64,000 bases of DNA from Streptomyces sp. NBS 14/10 (GTDB lineage: Bacteria; Actinomycetota; Actinomycetes; Streptomycetales; Streptomycetaceae), in assembly GCF_002224125.1 (NCBI RefSeq), contig NZ_NCSM01000014.1, positions 926,794 to 990,793 of the forward strand. The letters are read 5' to 3'. The notes beneath the pieces are model-generated. The model saw only the letters and a list, made by a program, of their open reading frames with translations. It was not told the DNA's origin and searched no databases. The translations under genes were made by a program, and so were the position numbers. The stretch's first letter is position 1; each line of letters opens with the position of its first letter. Positions 10,215-20,470 of this stretch are shown here, piece after piece.

Positions 10215-11537
10215 GTGACACCCGCGATCTCCCGCATCCCCCTGCTCCGCGCCGCGGCGGCCGGCGCCGTCGCGCTGCTGACCACGTCGTTGCTCGCCGC
10301 GCCCGCCCACGCCGGAACCTCGAAGCCCCGCACCGGCTTCGAGACCAGCGACGGCGCGCGCTGGACCACCGAGCCGGAGGAGGAGCGCTTCCTCGCCGCG
10401 GTCGACGCCGCGAGCGCGCGCGTCGCCGTCGACCGCATCGGCACCACCGCGCAGGGCCGCCCGCTGCGCCTGGTGCGGATCGGCGCGCCCGCCGCCCCGG
10501 CCCGTACCGCGAACGCCAATACGCTGCTGCTCATCTGCTCACAGCACGGCGACGAGCCGTCCGGCCGCGAGGCCTGCCTGTCCACCGTCCGCGACCTCGC
10601 CTACGCCAAGGACGCCCGGACCAGGCGCTTCCTGGAGCGCACCAACGTCCTCGTCATCCCGACCGCCAACCCCGACGGCCGCGCCGCCGACACCCGCGAG
10701 AACTCCGAGGGCGTCGACATCAACCGCGACCACATCGCCCTCAAGACCGCGGAGTCCCGCGCGACGGCCGCCGTCCTCCGCGACTGGCGGCCCGACACCG
10801 TCTACGACCTCCACGAGTACGGGGCCACCGTCCCGTACTACATGAAGGACCTGCTGGCGCTGTGGCCGCGCAACCTCAACACCGCGGACCCCGTCCACCA
10901 GGAGGCGCGTACGCTCTCCGACTCCTACGTCCGGCCGCACGCCGAGCAGGCGGGCTTCGGTACCGGCGTCTACGGCATCTGGACCGACCCGGAAACCGGC
11001 GATCCCGTCAAACAGGTCGCGGGCGACGGCCAGGAGCGGATCCTGCGCAACACCGCCGGGGTCAAGCACTCCGTCGGCCTGCTCGTCGAGACGCGCGTCG
11101 ACCCGCTCACCGACGCCGAGAAGGCCGACCCCGCGGTCAACAACCGGCGCCGGGTGGGCTCCCAACTCGCCGCGCTCGACGGCGCCTTCGCCTTCACCGG
11201 CGAGCGGCGCGGGCGTATCGAGGCCGCCACCACCCGCGCCCGGCTGACCGGCTACGCCGACCGCGGCCCGGTCTACCTCGGCGGCGGCGACAACGACCCG
11301 GCGGGCCCGGAGGAAACCCTCGCCGACCCGCCGTGCGGCTATCTGCTCGACGCCGGACAGTACGCGCAGGTGAAGGACGAGCTCGCGCTGCACGGCGTCA
11401 CAGCGCGCCCCCTGCACGGCGGCGCGGACGGCGCCTTCGTAACGCTGCGCCAGTCGCTGCGCGCGCTGGTGCCGCTGCTCCTCGATGGCCGCGCCACCTA
11501 CCACCTGACCGAGGGGCGGCCGGTCAACAGCTGCTGA
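10215..11537 (+). CDS. secreted M14 family zinc carboxypeptidase
   Basis: GTG 10215 follows AAGGAGA at ideal distance and starts a signal peptide ([25 protein letters not shown]). The zinc site is visible as HGDE (HxxE) in [13 protein letters not shown], and later DLHEYG supplies the third ligand region. NPDGR is the substrate-carboxylate Asn-Arg signature (…PTANPDGR). The 440-residue length suits a single M14 catalytic domain of about 300 residues plus a C-terminal extension. It probably shares a transcript with the upstream S15 peptidase. The 3' end overlaps the convergent oxidase gene by 14 bases. Confidence 0.9.
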   Translation: MTPAISRIPLLRAAAAGAVALLTTSLLAAPAHAGTSKPRTGFETSDGARWTTEPEEERFLAAVDAASARVAVDRIGTTAQGRPLRLVRIGAPAAPARTANANTLLLICSQHGDEPSGREACLSTVRDLAYAKDARTRRFLERTNVLVIPTANPDGRAADTRENSEGVDINRDHIALKTAESRATAAVLRDWRPDTVYDLHEYGATVPYYMKDLLALWPRNLNTADPVHQEARTLSDSYVRPHAEQAGFGTGVYGIWTDPETGDPVKQVAGDGQERILRNTAGVKHSVGLLVETRVDPLTDAEKADPAVNNRRRVGSQLAALDGAFAFTGERRGRIEAATTRARLTGYADRGPVYLGGGDNDPAGPEETLADPPCGYLLDAGQYAQVKDELALHGVTARPLHGGADGAFVTLRQSLRALVPLLLDGRATYHLTEGRPVNSC

Positions 11538-12480
11538 CCAGTTCGGCCGCTTCCTCCGCACAGCCCCAGGCGACGGTGACACCCGCCCCGCCGTGCCCGT
11601 AGTTGTGGACGAGGCGAACGCCGCCCACCGCGGTGTCCGCCTCAAGACGCACCCGGGACCGGGCCGGGCGCAGCCCCACCCGGTGCCCGATGACGCGCGC
11701 GTCCGCCAGCGAGGGGTGGACGCGCGCGCAGCGGGCCACGATGGCCTCGGCCGTCGCCGGGTCGGGCGTCGGATCCCAGACATCCTCCCGGGCGGTGCCG
11801 CCGAGGATCACCCCGTACGGCTGGGGCAGTACGTACAGGGTGTCCGCCGAGCCGGGGTCGGCGGACACGAACCACTCGTCGACGCCCGGGTTCTCCACCA
11901 GCACCAACTGGCCCTGCACCGGGCGCACCTCGGCGTCCGGCACCAGGTCGCGGGCGCCGAGGCCGGTGCAGTTGACGACGAGCGGCGCCTCCCGCGCGGC
12001 CTCGGCCAACGCGGCCACGGCGCGCTGTTCGACGGTGCCGCCCGCCGCCTCAAGACGCCGCCGCAGATACCCGAGATAGGCCGGCATGTCGACCACCGGG
12101 ACCCGCGCCCGCAGACCGTGGCCCCAGCCCTCCGGCAGCTCCTCGCGGCGCGCCGGGCGCAGCCCCGGCACCTCGGCGGCCCAGGGGCCGAGGTCCCCGA
12201 GGCCGGTGTCCGCCAGCGTCCCGTCGACCATCCGGACGCCGGTCTCCCCGGGCCGGGCGGCCAGTTCGGCGAGTACGCCGAGGGTACGCAGGGACCAGGC
12301 GCCCACCTTCTCCTCCGGCTCGACGCGGTACGGCCACCACAGCCCGCCCGCCACCGCCGAGGTGGTGTCCCCGATCGGGTCCCGGCTCCACACCGCTACC
12401 CGCCGGCCGCTCTCGGCCAGCACGATGGCACTTGTCAGCCCGATGACCCCGGCGCCGACGACTATCGCATCGCTCGTCAT
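11524..12480 (-). CDS. D-amino-acid oxidase, FAD-dependent
   Basis: 318 residues. The N-terminal FAD dinucleotide-binding motif is [22 protein letters not shown] signatures follow: [12 protein letters not shown], then [10 protein letters not shown], and the C-terminal substrate/FAD loop [19 protein letters not shown] with the typical HNYGHGG. It should deaminate D-amino acids oxidatively to oxo-acids with release of hydrogen peroxide and ammonia. ATG 12480 is the only start consistent with the Rossmann motif. Cytoplasmic, no signal peptide. Confidence 0.93.
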   Translation of the reverse strand: MTSDAIVVGAGVIGLTSAIVLAESGRRVAVWSRDPIGDTTSAVAGGLWWPYRVEPEEKVGAWSLRTLGVLAELAARPGETGVRMVDGTLADTGLGDLGPWAAEVPGLRPARREELPEGWGHGLRARVPVVDMPAYLGYLRRRLEAAGGTVEQRAVAALAEAAREAPLVVNCTGLGARDLVPDAEVRPVQGQLVLVENPGVDEWFVSADPGSADTLYVLPQPYGVILGGTAREDVWDPTPDPATAEAIVARCARVHPSLADARVIGHRVGLRPARSRVRLEADTAVGGVRLVHNYGHGGAGVTVAWGCAEEAAELVSSC

Positions 12481-12501
12481 GCCCGGAGGTTACGCCCTGG
12501 G

Positions 12502-12548
12502 GTGCGGTATCACCGGAGCGTGCCGAGTGCGGTATCGCCGGAGCGTGC
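12502..12548 (+). repeat. 25-bp-period tandem repeat
   Basis: Two 22-base copies (12502-12523 and 12527-12548) differ at one base (A/G at the eleventh position). They sit between divergent genes, so they may be an operator pair or a simple duplication. Confidence 0.7.
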
Positions 12549-12586
12549 TGCGCGGTGACAGGCCCCGATATGGGAATACTTGGGCC

Positions 12587-13594
12587 ATGACCTCCGAGTA
12601 CGCGACTTTCGGCCTCGCGCCGGCGATGCGCGCCGGCGGCGTGCTGTCCAAGGGCGCGTACCAGATACACCGCGACTTCCTGGACTTCATCGTCGACGGC
12701 AGACCGCTGCTGTCGCGCCTCGCCGACCTCGACGCGGTCTCGCCGCTCGCCGCCGACCTCGGCCCCACCATCTTCACCGCCCAGGTGCGCGGTCTGCTGC
12801 TGGAGACCGAGGCGCCGCTGCCCGCCGACCGCCGCGTCCTCTACGGCTGCCCCGAATGCGTCGGCCTGGAGTGCGGTGTGGTCACGGCGGTCATCGAGCG
12901 CGACGGACCGGACGTCGTCTGGCGCGACTTCGCCTGGCAGACCGACGACACCCCGGACATCTACCCCGACCTCGGCCCGTACCGCTTCCACGGCGGGCAG
13001 TACCGCGCCGAGCTGGAGCGGCTGCTCGCCCTGGAGGCCCCGGCGGGGCGCCGGGTGCTGCTCGTGGGGCAGCGCGCCGCCTTCCTCGCCAAGCTCGCCG
13101 CGGCGCTGCGCACCATCGGCATCGGCGCCGAGATCTCCCGGGACGCGGCGGCCGCCCACGCCGACGAGCTGCGCGGATACGGCGTTGTGGCATTCGGCCG
13201 GACGGTCGGCCCCGAGGAGCGCGCCGCCGTGCGCGACGCGTTCGCGGCGGCGGGCGCAGGCGCGGTCTTCGTGGCCGAGTCGGCCCCGATCGTCCCCCTC
13301 CTCGTCGCCCGGATCGAGCAGGCCCTGGACCGCTCCCCCCAGGAGCAGCGGCGGCTGGCCGGGCTCAGGGCCGAGGGCGGCGAGGCGGTGCTGGAGGTCG
13401 TCGCCCGGTGCCGGGTGCGGCTCGTCGCCCACCGCCTCGACCGGTTCGGCCGCCTCCGCACCCACGATCTGTTCGACGGCCGGCTGGAGCCGGGCGTCCA
13501 TCGCATCCCCCTGGACGCGCGGGTCGTACGGGGGGACGCCTTCGTGGTCGCCCGCACCTCCAGCACCGTCCTGGTGGCCCCGGTGGGCCGCTGA
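12587..13594 (+). CDS. conserved hypothetical protein (often labelled oxidoreductase in Streptomyces)
   Basis: 335 residues from ATG 12587. I do not recognise a catalytic motif. The N-terminal half is a conserved Streptomyces sequence (FGLAPAMRAGGVLS… FLDFIVDGRPL…) with a Cys pair in YGCPECVGLECG that could bind a metal or be redox-active. The C-terminal half has alternating beta/alpha stretches (RRVLLVGQRAAFLAKLAAAL and GVVAFGRTVGPEERAAV). No membrane segments or signal peptide. It ends 62 bases before the ABC-F gene and may be cotranscribed with it. The oxidoreductase label is not supported by anything I can see. Confidence 0.75.
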   Translation: MTSEYATFGLAPAMRAGGVLSKGAYQIHRDFLDFIVDGRPLLSRLADLDAVSPLAADLGPTIFTAQVRGLLLETEAPLPADRRVLYGCPECVGLECGVVTAVIERDGPDVVWRDFAWQTDDTPDIYPDLGPYRFHGGQYRAELERLLALEAPAGRRVLLVGQRAAFLAKLAAALRTIGIGAEISRDAAAAHADELRGYGVVAFGRTVGPEERAAVRDAFAAAGAGAVFVAESAPIVPLLVARIEQALDRSPQEQRRLAGLRAEGGEAVLEVVARCRVRLVAHRLDRFGRLRTHDLFDGRLEPGVHRIPLDARVVRGDAFVVARTSSTVLVAPVGR

Positions 13595-13656
13595 CTGGCT
13601 TCCCGGAAAACCGTGCGACGGCCGAGCGCACCGCTCCGGTTAGGATCGGCGCTCTG

Positions 13657-15294
13657 ATGACTGCCACTCTTGTCGCCAAGGACCTCGCCGCGGGCCACGG
13701 CGACCGCACCCTCTTCTCCGGCCTCGACCTGGTCGTGGCGCCCGGCGAGGTGATCGGTCTCGTCGGCGCCAACGGCGCCGGGAAGTCGACCCTCCTGCGG
13801 CTGCTGGCCGGGCTGGCCGACCCCGAGCACGGGGCCGTGCGGCTCAGCCCGCCCCATGCCACCGTGGGCCATCTGCCGCAGGAGCCCGAGCGGCGCCCGG
13901 CCGAGACCGTACGGGACTTCCTGGCCCGGCGTACGGGCGTGGCCGCCGCCCAGGCCGCGCTGGACGACGCCACCCAGGCGCTGGTCGATGGCGCGCCCGG
14001 CGCCGACGACACCTACAACACCGCCCTGGAGCGCTGGCTCGGGCTCGGCGCCGCCGACCTGGACGAGCGCGCCGACGAGGTCGCGGCCTCGCTGGGGCTC
14101 GACATCTCCCTGGACCGGCCGATGACGGCCCTGTCGGGCGGCCAGGCGGCGCGCGCCGGGCTCGCTTCGCTGCTGCTCAGCCGCTATGACGTGTTCCTGC
14201 TGGACGAGCCGACCAACGACCTGGACCTGGACGGGCTGCGCCGCCTGGAGGGCTTCGTCCAGGGGCTGCGCGCCGGCACGGTGCTGGTCAGCCACGACCG
14301 CGAGTTCCTTGCCCGTACGGTCGACAAGGTCCTCGAACTCGACCTCGCCCAGCAGCAGGTGAACCTCTACGGCGGTGGCTACGCCGCCTATCTGGAGGAG
14401 CGCGAGACCGCCCGCCGCCATGCCCGCGAGCGCTACGAGGAGTACGCGGACACCCGCGCCGGCCTGGAGGCCCGGGGCCGCACTCAGCGCGCCTGGATGG
14501 AGAAGGGCGTCAAGAACGCCCGCCGCAAGGCCACCGACGGCGACAAGCTCGGGCGGAGCGCCCGGGTCGAGTCCACCGAGAAGCAGGCCGCCAAGGCGCG
14601 CCAGACCGACCGGATGATCGAGCGTCTCGAGGTGGTCGAGGAGCCGCGCAAGGAGTGGGAGCTGCGGATGGAGATCGCCGCCGCGCCGCGCTCGGGCGCG
14701 GTGGTGGCGACCTTGCGCGACGCCCAGGTGCGGCGCGGCGAGTTCCACTTCGGCCCCGTCGACCTGCAGATCGACTGGGCGGACCGGGTCGCGGTCACCG
14801 GAGCGAACGGCTCGGGCAAGTCCACGCTGTTGGCCGCGCTCCTCGGCCGCCTTCCGCTGGACGCGGGCGCGGCGGCGCTCGGTCCTGGCGTGGTGGTCGG
14901 CGAGATCGACCAGGCGCGCGCCCTGTTCTTCGGCGGCGAATCGCTGCTGGACGCCTTCGGCGCGGCCGTACCGGAGCTGCCGGCGGCGGAGGTGCGTACG
15001 CTGCTGGCCAAGTTCGGCCTCAAGGCGGACCATGTGCTGCGGTCCGCGGCCACTCTGTCCCCGGGTGAACGAACCCGTGCGGCGCTCGCCCTGCTCCAGG
15101 CCCGCGGAGTCAACCTGCTCGTCCTGGACGAGCCCACCAACCACCTGGACCTGCCCGCCATCGAGCAACTGGAGTCCGCGCTTGCCTCCTACACCGGCAC
15201 GCTCCTGTTGGTCACCCACGACCGCCGGATGCTCGACGCGGTGCACACCACCCGCCGCCTCCAGGTCGAAGCCGGCCGCGTCACCGAACTCTGA
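13657..15294 (+). CDS. ABC-F family ATP-binding protein
   Basis: 545 residues with two ABC cassettes and no membrane segments. Cassette 1 has Walker A GANGAGKST, signature LSGGQAARAGLA and Walker B VFLLDEPTNDLD. Cassette 2 has Walker A GANGSGKST, signature LSPGERTRAALA and Walker B LLVLDEPTNHLD. Between them is the charged linker (about residues 245-330, RHARERYEEYADTRAG… KGVKNARRKATDGDK) typical of ABC-F proteins that act on the ribosome. Family members include translation factors and ribosome-protection proteins for antibiotics. The sequence does not decide between these. The start ATG gives MTATLVAKDLAAGHG, the normal beginning of cassette 1. Confidence 0.93.
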   Translation: MTATLVAKDLAAGHGDRTLFSGLDLVVAPGEVIGLVGANGAGKSTLLRLLAGLADPEHGAVRLSPPHATVGHLPQEPERRPAETVRDFLARRTGVAAAQAALDDATQALVDGAPGADDTYNTALERWLGLGAADLDERADEVAASLGLDISLDRPMTALSGGQAARAGLASLLLSRYDVFLLDEPTNDLDLDGLRRLEGFVQGLRAGTVLVSHDREFLARTVDKVLELDLAQQQVNLYGGGYAAYLEERETARRHARERYEEYADTRAGLEARGRTQRAWMEKGVKNARRKATDGDKLGRSARVESTEKQAAKARQTDRMIERLEVVEEPRKEWELRMEIAAAPRSGAVVATLRDAQVRRGEFHFGPVDLQIDWADRVAVTGANGSGKSTLLAALLGRLPLDAGAAALGPGVVVGEIDQARALFFGGESLLDAFGAAVPELPAAEVRTLLAKFGLKADHVLRSAATLSPGERTRAALALLQARGVNLLVLDEPTNHLDLPAIEQLESALASYTGTLLLVTHDRRMLDAVHTTRRLQVEAGRVTEL

Positions 15295-15318
15295 CGGAAG
15301 CACCGAACTCTGACGGAC

Positions 15319-15361
15319 CGGCCCTGTGCCGCCGCGCCCGAGGCGCCGCGGCGCAGGGCCG
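15319..15361. terminator. bidirectional hairpin terminator
   Basis: A 14-base stem (15319-15332 with 15348-15361, one G-U pair) lies between the convergent ABC-F and tex genes. Just upstream, the 17-base end of the ABC-F gene including its stop (15282-15298) is duplicated at 15301-15317. Confidence 0.8.
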
Positions 15362-15387
15362 TCATCGCGAACCTCCCCCGGGAGGCG

Positions 15388-17781
15388 CTACCGCTTCTTC
15401 TTGGGGTCCAGCAGCCCCGCACGCCGCAGCGCGTCCGCCATCGCCCCGTTGACCGGGGCCGCGTCGCGGCCGCCGGATCCTCCGCCACGCTGCCCCCGGC
15501 CGCCGCCACCCTGGCGCTGCTGAGGGGCGCCGCGGCGGCCGCGGTTGTCCTGGGCGGAGCGGTCCCGGTCCCGGTTGCGGTCACGGCCGCCGCCCGACCC
15601 CGTGCCCGCCTCGTCGTCCAGCCGCAGCGTCAGCGAGATCCGCTTGCGCGGGATGTCCACGTCCAGGACCTTCACCCGCACGATGTCCCCGGGCTTGACC
15701 ACATCGCGCGGATCCTTGACGAACGTCTTGGACATCGCGGAGACGTGCACCAGACCGTCCTGGTGCACACCGATGTCGACGAACGCGCCGAACGCGGCCA
15801 CATTGGTGACGACGCCCTCCAGGATCATCCCGGCGGCCAGGTCGCCGATCTTCTCGACGCCCTCCTTGAAGGTCGCGGTCTTGAAGGCGGGCCGCGGGTC
15901 GCGGCCGGGCTTCTCCAGCTCCTTGAGGATGTCGGTGACCGTGGGCAGACCGAAGGTGTCGTCCACGAACTGCTCCGGCCTGAGCCCGCGCAGCACGGCC
16001 GTGTTGCCGATCAGCGAGGCCACGTCGTCGCCCGCCGAGGAGGCCATGGACCGCACCACCGGATACGCCTCCGGGTGCACGCTGGAGCCGTCCAGCGGGT
16101 CGTCGCCGCCGCGGATGCGCAGGAAGCCCGCGCACTGCTCGTACGCCTTGGGGCCGAGCCGGGCCACATCCTTGAGCGCCTTGCGGCTGCGGAAGGGGCC
16201 GTTCGCGTCGCGGTGGGCCACGATGTTCTCCGCGAGCCCGCCGCCGATGCCCGAGACCCGGCTGAGCAGCGGGGCGGAGGCGGTGTTGACATCGACCCCG
16301 ACCCCGTTCACACAGTCCTCGACGACCGCGTCGAGCGAGCGGGAGAGCTTCACCTCGGACAGGTCGTGCTGGTACTGGCCGACGCCGATCGACTTGGGGT
16401 CGATCTTGACCAGCTCGGCGAGCGGGTCCTGCAGCCGCCGCGCGATGGACACCGCGCCGCGCAGCGAGACGTCCATGTCCGGCAGCTCCTGGGAGGCGAA
16501 GGCCGAGGCGGAGTACACCGAGGCGCCCGCCTCGGAGACCATCACCTTGGTGAGCTTCAGCTCGGGGTGCTTGCCGCACAGCTCGCCCGCGAGCTTGTCG
16601 GTCTCGCGGGACGCCGTGCCGTTGCCGATCGCGATCAGCTCGACGTCGTGCTCGCGCGCCAGCCGGGCCAGCTTGGCCAGCGACTCGTCCCACTTGTTCT
16701 GCGGGACGTGCGGATAGATCGTGTCGGTCGCGGCCACCTTGCCGGTCGCGTCGACGACGGCCACCTTGACCCCCGTACGGAAGCCGGGGTCCAGGCCCAT
16801 CGTGGCGCGGGTGCCGGCCGGGGCGGCCAGGAGGAGGTCGCGCAGATTGGCGGCGAAGACGCGCACCGCCTCGTCCTCGGCGGCCTGCCGCAGCCGCAGC
16901 CGCAGATCGATGCCGAGGTGCACCAGGACCCGGGTGCGCCAGGCCCAGCGCACCGTGTCGGCCAGCCACTTGTCGGCCGGGCGGCCCCGGTCGGCGACGC
17001 CGAAGCGGTGCGCGATGCTGCGCTCGTACGAGGTGGGGCCCGCTTCCTCCGAGGGCTCCTCCGGCTCCAGGGCGAGCTCGAGGATCTCCTCCTTCTCGCC
17101 GCGGAACATCGCCAGCACCCGGTGGGAGGGCAGCTCCGTGAACGGCTCGGCGAAGTCGAAGTAGTCGGCGAACTTGGCGCCCGCCTCCTCCTTGCCCTCC
17201 CGCACCTTGGTGGCCACCCGCCCGCGCGTCCACATCCGCTCGCGCAGCTCGCCGATGAGGTCCGCGTCCTCGCTGAACCGCTCGGTGAGGATGGCCCGCG
17301 CGCCCTCCAGCGCGGCGGCGGGGTCCGCGACCCCCTTCTCCGCGTCGACAAAGGCGGCCGCGGCGGCCAGCGGCTCCACCGACGGGTCGTCGAGCAGCCC
17401 CTCGGCCAGCGGCTCGAGCCCGGCCTCCCGCGCGATCTGCGCCTTCGTACGGCGCTTGGGCTTGAAGGGGAGGTAGATGTCCTCCAGCCGGGCCTTGGAG
17501 TCCGCGGCCAGGATCTGGGCCTCCAGGGCCTCGTCCAGCTTGCCCTGGGACTTGACCGATTCCAGGATCGCGGCCCGCCGCTCCTCCAGCTCCCGCAGAT
17601 AGCGCAGCCGCTCCTCGAGGGTGCGCAGCTGCGCATCGTCGAGCATTTCGGTCGCTTCCTTGCGGTAGCGCGCGATGAAGGGCACGGTCGAGCCGCCGTC
17701 GAGCAGCTCGACGGCGGCCCTCACCTGCCGCTCCCGTACGCCGAGCTCCTCGGCGATCCTGCCTTCGATGGACGTCGTCAC
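15388..17781 (-). CDS. tex: Tex-family S1 RNA-binding transcription accessory protein
   Basis: About 797 residues. Order: Tex N-terminal helical domain ([25 protein letters not shown]), YqgF/RNase-H-like domain ([18 protein letters not shown]), helix-hairpin-helix repeats ([20 protein letters not shown]), and a C-terminal S1 domain ([21 protein letters not shown]). A Gly/Arg/Gln-rich tail ends in GLLDPKKKR. Tex proteins bind nucleic acid and affect transcription termination and stress tolerance. I prefer GTG 17781 ([12 protein letters not shown]), seven bases after GGAG. Upstream in-frame starts at 17787, 17820 and 17835 would add residues not typical of the family. Confidence 0.93.
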   Translation of the reverse strand: MTTSIEGRIAEELGVRERQVRAAVELLDGGSTVPFIARYRKEATEMLDDAQLRTLEERLRYLRELEERRAAILESVKSQGKLDEALEAQILAADSKARLEDIYLPFKPKRRTKAQIAREAGLEPLAEGLLDDPSVEPLAAAAAFVDAEKGVADPAAALEGARAILTERFSEDADLIGELRERMWTRGRVATKVREGKEEAGAKFADYFDFAEPFTELPSHRVLAMFRGEKEEILELALEPEEPSEEAGPTSYERSIAHRFGVADRGRPADKWLADTVRWAWRTRVLVHLGIDLRLRLRQAAEDEAVRVFAANLRDLLLAAPAGTRATMGLDPGFRTGVKVAVVDATGKVAATDTIYPHVPQNKWDESLAKLARLAREHDVELIAIGNGTASRETDKLAGELCGKHPELKLTKVMVSEAGASVYSASAFASQELPDMDVSLRGAVSIARRLQDPLAELVKIDPKSIGVGQYQHDLSEVKLSRSLDAVVEDCVNGVGVDVNTASAPLLSRVSGIGGGLAENIVAHRDANGPFRSRKALKDVARLGPKAYEQCAGFLRIRGGDDPLDGSSVHPEAYPVVRSMASSAGDDVASLIGNTAVLRGLRPEQFVDDTFGLPTVTDILKELEKPGRDPRPAFKTATFKEGVEKIGDLAAGMILEGVVTNVAAFGAFVDIGVHQDGLVHVSAMSKTFVKDPRDVVKPGDIVRVKVLDVDIPRKRISLTLRLDDEAGTGSGGGRDRNRDRDRSAQDNRGRRGAPQQRQGGGGRGQRGGGSGGRDAAPVNGAMADALRRAGLLDPKKKR

Positions 17782-17884
17782 GATCACGCTCCGCTTTCCT
17801 GTCTGCGCTGCGATCTGCATTGTGGCAGGTGGCACTGACAGAGGTGGGCGCGACCGGCGCGTTGCGGCACCTGGGCAGGTGATT

Positions 17885-18022
17885 TCAGACGTGCCTGTGG
17901 CGGCTGGAGCCCGCCCGCGAGGCCCCGCCGAAGAGGCGGGCGAGGGCGCGGAAGGGAAGTGTCACCACGGCGGCGAGCGTCGATCCGATGGCGCGGAGCA
18001 CATCCGCGATCGCACGGAACAC
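17885..18022 (-). CDS. LPFR-motif small protein (45 aa)
   Basis: GTG 18022 lies five bases after AGGAGGT. The 45-residue product begins [15 protein letters not shown], carries the diagnostic [15 protein letters not shown] in its second half and ends SSRHRHV. This matches the actinobacterial LPFR motif small-protein family, whose function is unknown. The peptide is amphipathic: a helical hydrophobic N-terminal half, then a basic LPFR segment, suggesting membrane-surface association. It is monocistronic, between tex and the SCO6745-family gene. Confidence 0.88.
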   Translation of the reverse strand: MFRAIADVLRAIGSTLAAVVTLPFRALARLFGGASRAGSSRHRHV

Positions 18023-18202
18023 GAGGACCTCCTATCGGTCGGTCTTCGGACCGGCATGACCGGCGGCCGTCACCGGGCGCCGTACGCAACGCGGGACACG
18101 GGCACTCGCCGGCGTGCGCGGCGCGCGGTTGGGCGCCCTGGGGAGGCGGCCGATCGCGCACGGCGACCGGGTACCCACCGCGCCCCCGGCAAACCTCTCC
18201 GC

Positions 18203-19066
18203 TCAGCGCCTGCCTATGAGGTCCGCGGGGAACCCGCCCGCCGCGATCACGGCGCCCGTGAACGACTCCGCCAGCTCCGTCAGCCGCGCCACGCCCGCCG
18301 CCCCCAGGTGCTCGTACGGGGCCCGGTCCAGCCGGTCCGTCTCGTCCTCCAGGGCCTTGCGCAGCTCCGTGCCCGCCGGTGTCAACTCCCCGTCGGCGGC
18401 CAGCAGTCCGCGCTCCCGTAGCCGCTCCTGCGCGGCCGCCCACTCCTCGGCCGACCAGCCCCGCGACCGCAGGATCCACTTCGGGGACATGCCCCTGCCG
18501 CTCGCCGTATGGCTGGCCAGCGCCTCCACGGGGTCGAGCCCGGCGCCCAGGATCGTCATCAGATGGCCGTCGCCGCGGTGCTCGCGCAGCAGCGTGGCGG
18601 CGTGCCAGTAGGCCAGATGCGGGGCGTCGGGGACGGGGAGGTCGGCGTGCGCGGCGTACAGGGGGCGGGCGGCGCGGGAACACGCCTCCGTCGCGCGCAG
18701 CGCCAGCTCCGCGGCCTCGGCCATCTCCTTCGAGGACACCGCGTCGTCGCCGAGCAGCCGCCGCAGCACGCTGTCGGCGGCGCGCAGCCGGGCCGCCAGC
18801 GCGTCCTCGGGGGAGATCACGTCCCAGACGGCGGGCAGATGACGGGCGACCAGGTCGTGCTTGAAGTTGAAGAAGGTCGCGGTGACGGTTCCGGCGCCGA
18901 CGCGGCCGAACGCCGCCGCCCGGCTGACGAAGTAGTCGGCGCCCCGGTCCTCGACTCCCAGCCGCTCCAGCTCCCGCCCGTAGTCGGGCTGGAAGTAGAC
19001 GGTCGAGTGGAAGGGGTTGACGACGGTGTGGCAGCGCCGCCCGGCACGCTCGGGAAGTGAGGTCAT
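18203..19066 (-). CDS. SCO6745 family protein
   Basis: 287 residues from ATG 19066. The overall pattern (VNPFHSTVYFQPDY… FFNFKHDLVARHLPAVWD… HLAYWHAATLLREHRGDGH) is the actinobacterial SCO6745 family: an N-terminal helical domain and a C-terminal winged-helix-like part (RLRERGLLAADGELTPAGTELR). The role is not established and no catalytic motif is evident. Its ATG overlaps the stop of the small upstream frame (ATGA), so the two could be coupled. Confidence 0.85.
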   Translation of the reverse strand: MTSLPERAGRRCHTVVNPFHSTVYFQPDYGRELERLGVEDRGADYFVSRAAAFGRVGAGTVTATFFNFKHDLVARHLPAVWDVISPEDALAARLRAADSVLRRLLGDDAVSSKEMAEAAELALRATEACSRAARPLYAAHADLPVPDAPHLAYWHAATLLREHRGDGHLMTILGAGLDPVEALASHTASGRGMSPKWILRSRGWSAEEWAAAQERLRERGLLAADGELTPAGTELRKALEDETDRLDRAPYEHLGAAGVARLTELAESFTGAVIAAGGFPADLIGRR

Positions 19067-19242
19067 ACCCGCATGTTACTTTCGGGTATCCGGGGGTGTG
19101 CAGACCCGTTCCAGCTCTGGGAACGGGGGCGGGAAGCGATCGTGCCCAGCGCCGTCCCGCTGGCGTAGTCGATGAGCGCGGCTCCCGTCGCGCCCTTGAT
19201 CGACGCGAGCGCTTCCTTCAGTGCGGTTTCGGCATTCGCCAT
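19063..19242 (-). CDS. short roadblock/LC7-like N-terminal fragment (probable gene remnant)
   Basis: ATG 19242 follows AAAGGAA. The first 31 residues (ANAETALKEALASIKGATGA, then ALIDYASGTALGT) look like the start of a Streptomyces roadblock-like protein family that is normally about 120 residues. After ALGTI the sequence changes to an unrelated Arg/Ser/Pro-rich tail of about 26 residues and stops. I infer a truncation: only the first quarter remains, with its original ribosome site. Its TGA overlaps the next ATG, so the fragment may now serve only as a leader for the SCO6745-family gene. The family assignment is from memory of the motif and needs a search. Confidence 0.5.
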   Translation of the reverse strand: MANAETALKEALASIKGATGAALIDYASGTALGTIASRPRSQSWNGSAHPRIPESNMRV

Positions 19243-19447
19243 GACGGGTCGTTCCTTTCGGACTTGCCGCCGACCGGTGGGGAGTCCAGTGCGCGACCCC
19301 GTACCGGAAGCGGGCCGGGCCGCCGCCCGGGCCGAGTACGAAGCTCGCGCCACTTCGCGGGTGAAAGCGCGCCGCCCGCGGTGAGCAACGCCTGTTGAGA
19401 TTCCGAGGCTCTGTCAGAGGTTTGGGTGGCGGTCTGCCTTCCGGGCT

Positions 19448-20260
19448 TCATTGGCTGTACTCGGCCGGACTCGAGGGGCCGGCGACGGCGGGGCGGTGGT
19501 CCGAGCGCACCGGGGGCGTCCAGCCAAAGCGCGGTGCGCGCCGTTCGAGGAAGGCGGTGACGCCCTCGCCGAGTTCGCCGCTGACGCTCAGCTGGTCCCG
19601 CCAGTACTCCAGGCGCGCGGGATCGACCGGCCCGGCGGTGAACTCCTTGACCGCCGCCTGGCTGAGCGCGGACCGGGACAGCAGCACCCGGGTGAACTCC
19701 GCCACCCGCTCGTCCAGCCCGCCCGGCGGCAGCACCTCGTCCACCAGACCCGTCCGCAGCGCCCGCTCGGTGCCGATCAGCTCGCCGGAGAGGAGCAGGT
19801 ACTTGGCGGTCGCCGGGCCGACCAGGTCCACAAGACGCCGGGTGGACGAGGGCGCGTAGACCACCCCCAGCCGGGCCGCGGTGATCCCGAAGCGGGAGCC
19901 CTGCTCCGCGAACCGCAGATCGCAGGCGACGGCCAGCTGACAGCCGCCGCCCACACAGGAGCCGCGCACCGCGGCGAGCGTCGGCTTGGGGAAACCGGCC
20001 AGGGCCTCCTCGGCGGGCAGCGCCAGCGCCGTCGTCTCCTCGTACGTCGTGCCGAGCGAGCTGATGTCCGCGCCCGCGCTGAAGGTGTCGCCCGCTCCGG
20101 TGAGCACCAGCGCCCGTACGGCCGGGTCCGCGGCCAGCCGCTCCAGCAGCGGGGGCAGCGCGCGCCACATGCCAGGGGTAAGTGCGTTGCGCTTGGCGGG
20201 GTGGCGGATCACGACGGTCGCTATGCCGTCGGCGACGGTGTGCTGCAGGCAGGGCTCCAT
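19448..20260 (-). CDS. enoyl-CoA hydratase/isomerase family protein
   Basis: About 270 residues from ATG 20260; an in-frame ATG at 20287 is also possible, and neither has a strong ribosome site. Crotonase-fold signatures: the oxyanion-hole segments FSAGADISSLG and RGSCVGGGCQLAVACDLRFA. In classical hydratases two Glu residues do the chemistry. Here the first position falls in GSCVGGGCQL, where the usual E of GxxxGGGxEL is replaced by Q, and the second region reads GVVYAPSSTRRL. Hydratase activity is therefore uncertain; isomerase, decarboxylase or thioesterase activity is possible. Cytoplasmic, monocistronic. Confidence 0.88.
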   Translation of the reverse strand: MEPCLQHTVADGIATVVIRHPAKRNALTPGMWRALPPLLERLAADPAVRALVLTGAGDTFSAGADISSLGTTYEETTALALPAEEALAGFPKPTLAAVRGSCVGGGCQLAVACDLRFAEQGSRFGITAARLGVVYAPSSTRRLVDLVGPATAKYLLLSGELIGTERALRTGLVDEVLPPGGLDERVAEFTRVLLSRSALSQAAVKEFTAGPVDPARLEYWRDQLSVSGELGEGVTAFLERRAPRFGWTPPVRSDHRPAVAGPSSPAEYSQ

Positions 20261-20470
20261 GTCGCGGATGCTATCCGGCACCCTCAAGCGACTGTCGGCA
20301 TCGCCGTAAGCAAGCCGGGCAGGAACAGTCGAGCGAGTGACGCTGGCATACGCACGCGGTCAAAAGCCGTCGATAGAGAGCGACTTGCGCTCAGTTAGCC
20401 GGTCCGTACCAACACGTTCCCAACACTCGATGACGACTGGTCGGGCTGTGGCGATGGGTGGGGATCGGAC

